Part shown: positions 61,146 through 64,000 of the stretch, in pieces | Layout of the letters: each line of letters opens with the position of its first letter | How positions within the stretch are numbered: the first letter of the stretch is position 1 | DNA from: Ferrovibrio sp. | Lineage (GTDB): Bacteria; Pseudomonadota; Alphaproteobacteria; Ferrovibrionales; Ferrovibrionaceae | Assembly: GCF_019636075.1 (NCBI RefSeq) | Contig: NZ_JAHBYG010000003.1 | Span: forward strand, 1-64,000 | DNA: 64,000 nucleotides | Direction of reading: 5' to 3' | Position numbers and translations under genes: made by a program | Notes under the pieces: model-generated | Told to the model about the DNA's origin: nothing | What the model saw: only the letters and a program-made list of their open reading frames with translations | The model's database searches: none

Positions 61146-63680
61146 ATGGCTAAACGCATGCGCGGCAAATCGGCGAAAAAGACGCGTTTTCTCCCGCAGG
61201 GTTTCGACCAATTCCTGCGCGATCGGGCACGCGAAGGCATCGGCGTTTTGCTGCTGGGCATGGGTTTTCTTCTCAGCCTGGCCTTGGCCACCTATCATCC
61301 CGCCGACCCGAACCTGAATCATGCCACCAACAGCCCGGCGCTGAACTGGCTCGGCCTGCCCGGCGCGTACCTGTCGGATGTGCTGATCCAGACCCTGGGC
61401 TATGCCTCGTGGATTCTGGTGCTGCTGCTGGCCGCCTGGGGCTTTCGCATGGCCTCGCAGCGCGGGCTGCCGCGCTGGTGGCTGAATGTGGCCCTGGTGC
61501 CGCTGGCTACATTGCTGATCGCCTGCTTCGCCGCCGCTCTGCCGCTGCCCAATCATTGGGATCTGCGCGTGGGCCTGGGCGGCATTCTGGGCGACTGGAT
61601 CATGTATCGCCAGATGGTGCCGCTGGCTGTCGAGGCCGGTCTGCCGATTTCCGCCGTATTGCCGGGAGCGTTGTCGCTGATCGCCGGCGTGGTGTGCTTC
61701 TATTATGCCTCCGGCCTTTCCCTGGGCGAAGTGCGCGGCTTCGGCGCCGGCCTGGGCTTTGGTGCGGCTGCTACAGCCGGGTTGACGGCGCAGGGGATTT
61801 ATCAGGGCGGACGTGCGGTGGCCCGCGCGGGTGCCGAGGCGCCTGGCTTCTTCGCTCGCCTGCGCGATGTGTTCCGCCGCGGCCGCGATGAGGATGAGGA
61901 AGAAATCGCCGAGATCACCAGCCGCGCCGAACCTAAGCTGACGGGTTCCAAGCTGGCCACCGGCAAGGCTTTGCCGCAGCCCGAGATCGACGATGAAGAT
62001 GATTACGCAGACGACGAGGATCTCGAAGACGAGATGACGCCGCTGCCTGCCGCACGCAAGCTGGACGAGGGCAGCCGCGTAGAGCGCCCGAATACCCGCC
62101 CGCGCACCGGCAAGCGCGCGGCCGCCGAAGCGCAGGTTTCGATGAAGCTGGGCGAGCCGACGGATTTCGAATTGCCCGAGCTTGGTCTGCTCAAGCCGCC
62201 GCCGGCCGATTCCGGCCGCGAGAAGATCAACGAGGATGCGCTGGAGCAGAATGCGCGGATGCTGGAATCCGTGCTCAGCGAATTCGGCGTGCAGGGCGAG
62301 ATCGTGAAAGTGCGTCCCGGCCCGGTGGTGACGCTGTATGAATTGGAGCCCGCGCCGGGCACCAAATCCAGCCGCGTGATCGGCCTGGCCGACGATATCG
62401 CCCGCTCGATGAGCGCGCTCTCTGCCCGCGTGGCGGTGATCCCTGGCCGCAATGCCATCGGCATCGAATTGCCCAATGCCAAGCGCGAAACGGTTTACCT
62501 GCGCGAATTGCTGGCCTCGGCGGAATTCGAGGCATCGTCCAACAAGCTGGCGCTGGCGCTCGGCAAGGATATCGGCGGCGGTGCCATCATCGCCGATCTG
62601 GCGCGCATGCCGCATTTGCTGGTGGCCGGCACCACCGGCTCGGGCAAATCGGTGGCGATCAACACCATGATCCTGTCGCTGCTCTATCGCCTGACGCCGG
62701 ATCAATGCCGCTTCATCATGGTCGATCCCAAGATGCTGGAATTGTCGGTCTATGACGGCATTCCGCATCTGCTGGCCCCGGTGGTGACCGAACCCGGCAA
62801 GGCCGTGGTGGCGCTGAAATGGACCGTGCGCGAGATGGAGGACCGCTATCGCAAGATGTCGGAACTCGGCGTGCGCAATATCGCCTCCTACAACGAACGT
62901 CTGGCCCAGGCGCGTGGCAAGGGCGAAACCTTGGGCCGCACGGTGCAGACCGGCTTCGATCCGGAAACCGGCAAGCCGATCTTCGAGGAACGGCCGTTGG
63001 ATCTGAATCCGCTGCCCTTCATCGTGGTGATCGTAGACGAGTTGGCCGATCTGATGCTGGTGGCCGGCAAGGATATCGAAGCCGCCATCCAGCGCCTGGC
63101 GCAGATGGCGCGTGCCGCCGGCATCCATCTGATCATGGCCACGCAGCGCCCGTCGGTGGACGTGATCACCGGCACCATCAAGGCCAACTTCCCCACCCGC
63201 ATCAGCTTCCAGGTGACATCGAAGATCGACAGCCGCACCATTCTGGGCGAACAGGGCGCCGAGCAGTTGCTGGGCATGGGCGATATGTTGTTCATGCCGG
63301 GCGCTGGCCGTATCCAGCGTGTGCATGGGCCGTTCGTGAGCGATGAGGAAGTCGAGCGCGTGGTGAAGGTGCTGAAGGATCAGGCCGAGCCGGTCTATGT
63401 CGAGGCGGTCACTGCCGATGCGGAAAGCAAGTTCGGCCTGCCGGGCATGGGCGGCGATGGCGAGGGCGGCGACGAGGCCGACCAGCTTTACGATCAGGCC
63501 GTGGCCCTGGTCTGCCGCGAACGCAAGGCTTCCACCAGTTTCATCCAGCGCCATCTGCAGATCGGCTATAACCGCGCCGCCCGCATCATGGAACGCATGG
63601 AAAAGGAAGGCGTGGTCGGCGCCGCCAACCATGTCGGCAAGCGCGAAGTGCTGGCCCGCGATATCGAGGCGGCGGAGTAA
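61146..63680 (+). CDS. ftsK: DNA translocase FtsK
   Basis: 844 residues. Four or more N-terminal transmembrane segments (residues of about 35-210) anchor it at the septum; a charged linker (residues of about 245-345) is shorter than in E. coli. The motor has Walker [21 protein letters not shown], Walker [17 protein letters not shown], and [20 protein letters not shown]. The C-terminal gamma winged helix ([20 protein letters not shown] and [18 protein letters not shown]) reads KOPS-type polarity sequences. It coordinates chromosome dimer resolution with division. Confidence 0.98.
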   Translation: MAKRMRGKSAKKTRFLPQGFDQFLRDRAREGIGVLLLGMGFLLSLALATYHPADPNLNHATNSPALNWLGLPGAYLSDVLIQTLGYASWILVLLLAAWGFRMASQRGLPRWWLNVALVPLATLLIACFAAALPLPNHWDLRVGLGGILGDWIMYRQMVPLAVEAGLPISAVLPGALSLIAGVVCFYYASGLSLGEVRGFGAGLGFGAAATAGLTAQGIYQGGRAVARAGAEAPGFFARLRDVFRRGRDEDEEEIAEITSRAEPKLTGSKLATGKALPQPEIDDEDDYADDEDLEDEMTPLPAARKLDEGSRVERPNTRPRTGKRAAAEAQVSMKLGEPTDFELPELGLLKPPPADSGREKINEDALEQNARMLESVLSEFGVQGEIVKVRPGPVVTLYELEPAPGTKSSRVIGLADDIARSMSALSARVAVIPGRNAIGIELPNAKRETVYLRELLASAEFEASSNKLALALGKDIGGGAIIADLARMPHLLVAGTTGSGKSVAINTMILSLLYRLTPDQCRFIMVDPKMLELSVYDGIPHLLAPVVTEPGKAVVALKWTVREMEDRYRKMSELGVRNIASYNERLAQARGKGETLGRTVQTGFDPETGKPIFEERPLDLNPLPFIVVIVDELADLMLVAGKDIEAAIQRLAQMARAAGIHLIMATQRPSVDVITGTIKANFPTRISFQVTSKIDSRTILGEQGAEQLLGMGDMLFMPGAGRIQRVHGPFVSDEEVERVVKVLKDQAEPVYVEAVTADAESKFGLPGMGGDGEGGDEADQLYDQAVALVCRERKASTSFIQRHLQIGYNRAARIMERMEKEGVVGAANHVGKREVLARDIEAAE

Positions 63681-63713
63681 TCTCCGCCGGCCTCACTCTT
63701 CTCTAAAAAACAA

Positions 63714-64000
63714 TCAGCCTTCCGCCAGCCTGAGTGCGGCCAGCTTCGCATTCTGCAAGGCGCGCTGGGATTCCGCCGCATCGTGTTTCAGCGCGCGGGC
63801 CAGGAGCAGGCCGCCCACCAGCACGGATAATACGGCCTGCGCGCGGTCTTCCTGCTGGCGGCGGCTGGCTGCCTGCACATGTTCGGTGAACAGCGCCAGC
63901 AGCTTTGCGATGCCGTCTTCATAGGCGGCCTGGATGACGCCGCCGGCGCGTTGCACTTCCATGCCGATGCTGGCCATCACGCAGCCATGTTGCGGCTGGT
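63714..64000 (-). CDS. TetR/AcrR family regulator, 3' part
   Basis: The frame runs off the right edge, so about 95 C-terminal residues are present and the DNA-binding domain is outside. The readable start QPQHGCVMASIGMEVQRAGG matches the ligand-domain pattern of TetR proteins ('hGCl...E'), followed by helices (IQAAYEDGIAKLLALFTEHV, DRAQAVLSVLVGGLLLARAL). It is convergent with ftsK, with a 33-base gap. Confidence 0.82.
   Translation of the reverse strand, partial: QPQHGCVMASIGMEVQRAGGVIQAAYEDGIAKLLALFTEHVQAASRRQQEDRAQAVLSVLVGGLLLARALKHDAAESQRALQNAKLAALRLAEG

Overview
The window is about 64 kb of GC-rich DNA from an alphaproteobacterial chromosome, probably of a Rhodospirillales-like organism. 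The pointers are an F1-ATPase operon in the order alpha-gamma-beta-epsilon, a ChvG/ChvI - HprK - RapZ - EIIA-Man - HPr - AhcY run, an ahcY / PAS-kinase / tsaE / amgK / murU / addB / addA run, and an aminotransferase next to ftsK. No phage, insertion sequence, integrase or CRISPR array is visible. Almost all of the sequence is coding, and many neighbouring genes overlap by four bases (ATGA). The genus assignment is inference; I could not run a database search.

Layout. 1-3.6 kb: 3' part of the atp operon with its terminator. 3.9-5.1 kb: an outer-membrane beta-barrel protein with a glycine-rich N-terminus. 5.2-12.9 kb: an envelope/surface-glycan region (lipoprotein hydrolase, O-antigen ligase-like protein, TIM-barrel lipoprotein, VanZ-like protein, alkaline-phosphatase-superfamily enzyme, small membrane-anchored protein). 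12.9-15.8 kb, minus strand: a secreted protein of unknown function, radC, map, sfsA. 15.9-18.1 kb: a CinA-type protein, a Rap1a/Tai-like protein and three tandem paralogous lipoproteins. 18.1-21.9 kb: a Dpp/Opp-type ABC importer without a binding-protein gene. 22.4-27.0 kb: a Gld-type ABC exporter with a DUF4340 partner, then htpG. 29-31 kb: a Nudix hydrolase, an acetyltransferase and a DUF1223 protein. 31.3-42 kb: the addAB - murU - amgK - tsaE - DivL-like kinase block. 42-48.2 kb: ahcY, PTS proteins, rapZ, hprK, chvG, chvI. 48.3-52.1 kb: small accessory genes and an ABC-2 exporter. 52.3 kb: tRNA-Phe. 52.5-53.9 kb: a phytase-like exported protein behind a Pho-box-like element. 54-59.4 kb: an IclR regulator and an SGNH-fold protein divergent from a polyamine-type ABC importer. 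59.4-64 kb: a small unknown, an aminotransferase, ftsK and the 3' part of a TetR gene.

How genes work together. The minus-strand 48.2-43.6 kb block joins envelope sensing (ChvGI) to a PTS phosphorelay (HprK, HPr, EIIA) and RapZ. The 42-31 kb block joins a DivL-like cell-cycle kinase, tRNA modification, MurNAc recycling and double-strand-break repair. The 54-59 kb block looks like a self-contained, locally regulated uptake module.

The least ordinary observations are: a kinase whose ATP-binding boxes are all degraded although the phospho-acceptor His remains; an SGNH-fold protein that has lost both its nucleophile Ser and its catalytic His; a sulfatase-fold enzyme with a Thr/Glu metal centre typical of phospho-transferases; three tandem diverged lipoproteins next to a Rap1a/Tai homologue; a three-repeat Pho box; paired palindromes in the iclR/importer gap; and an unusual number (at least eleven) of short tandem duplications, mostly 15 or 18 bp, spread through the window. 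I did not find a gene set that I can defend as a wholly new system.
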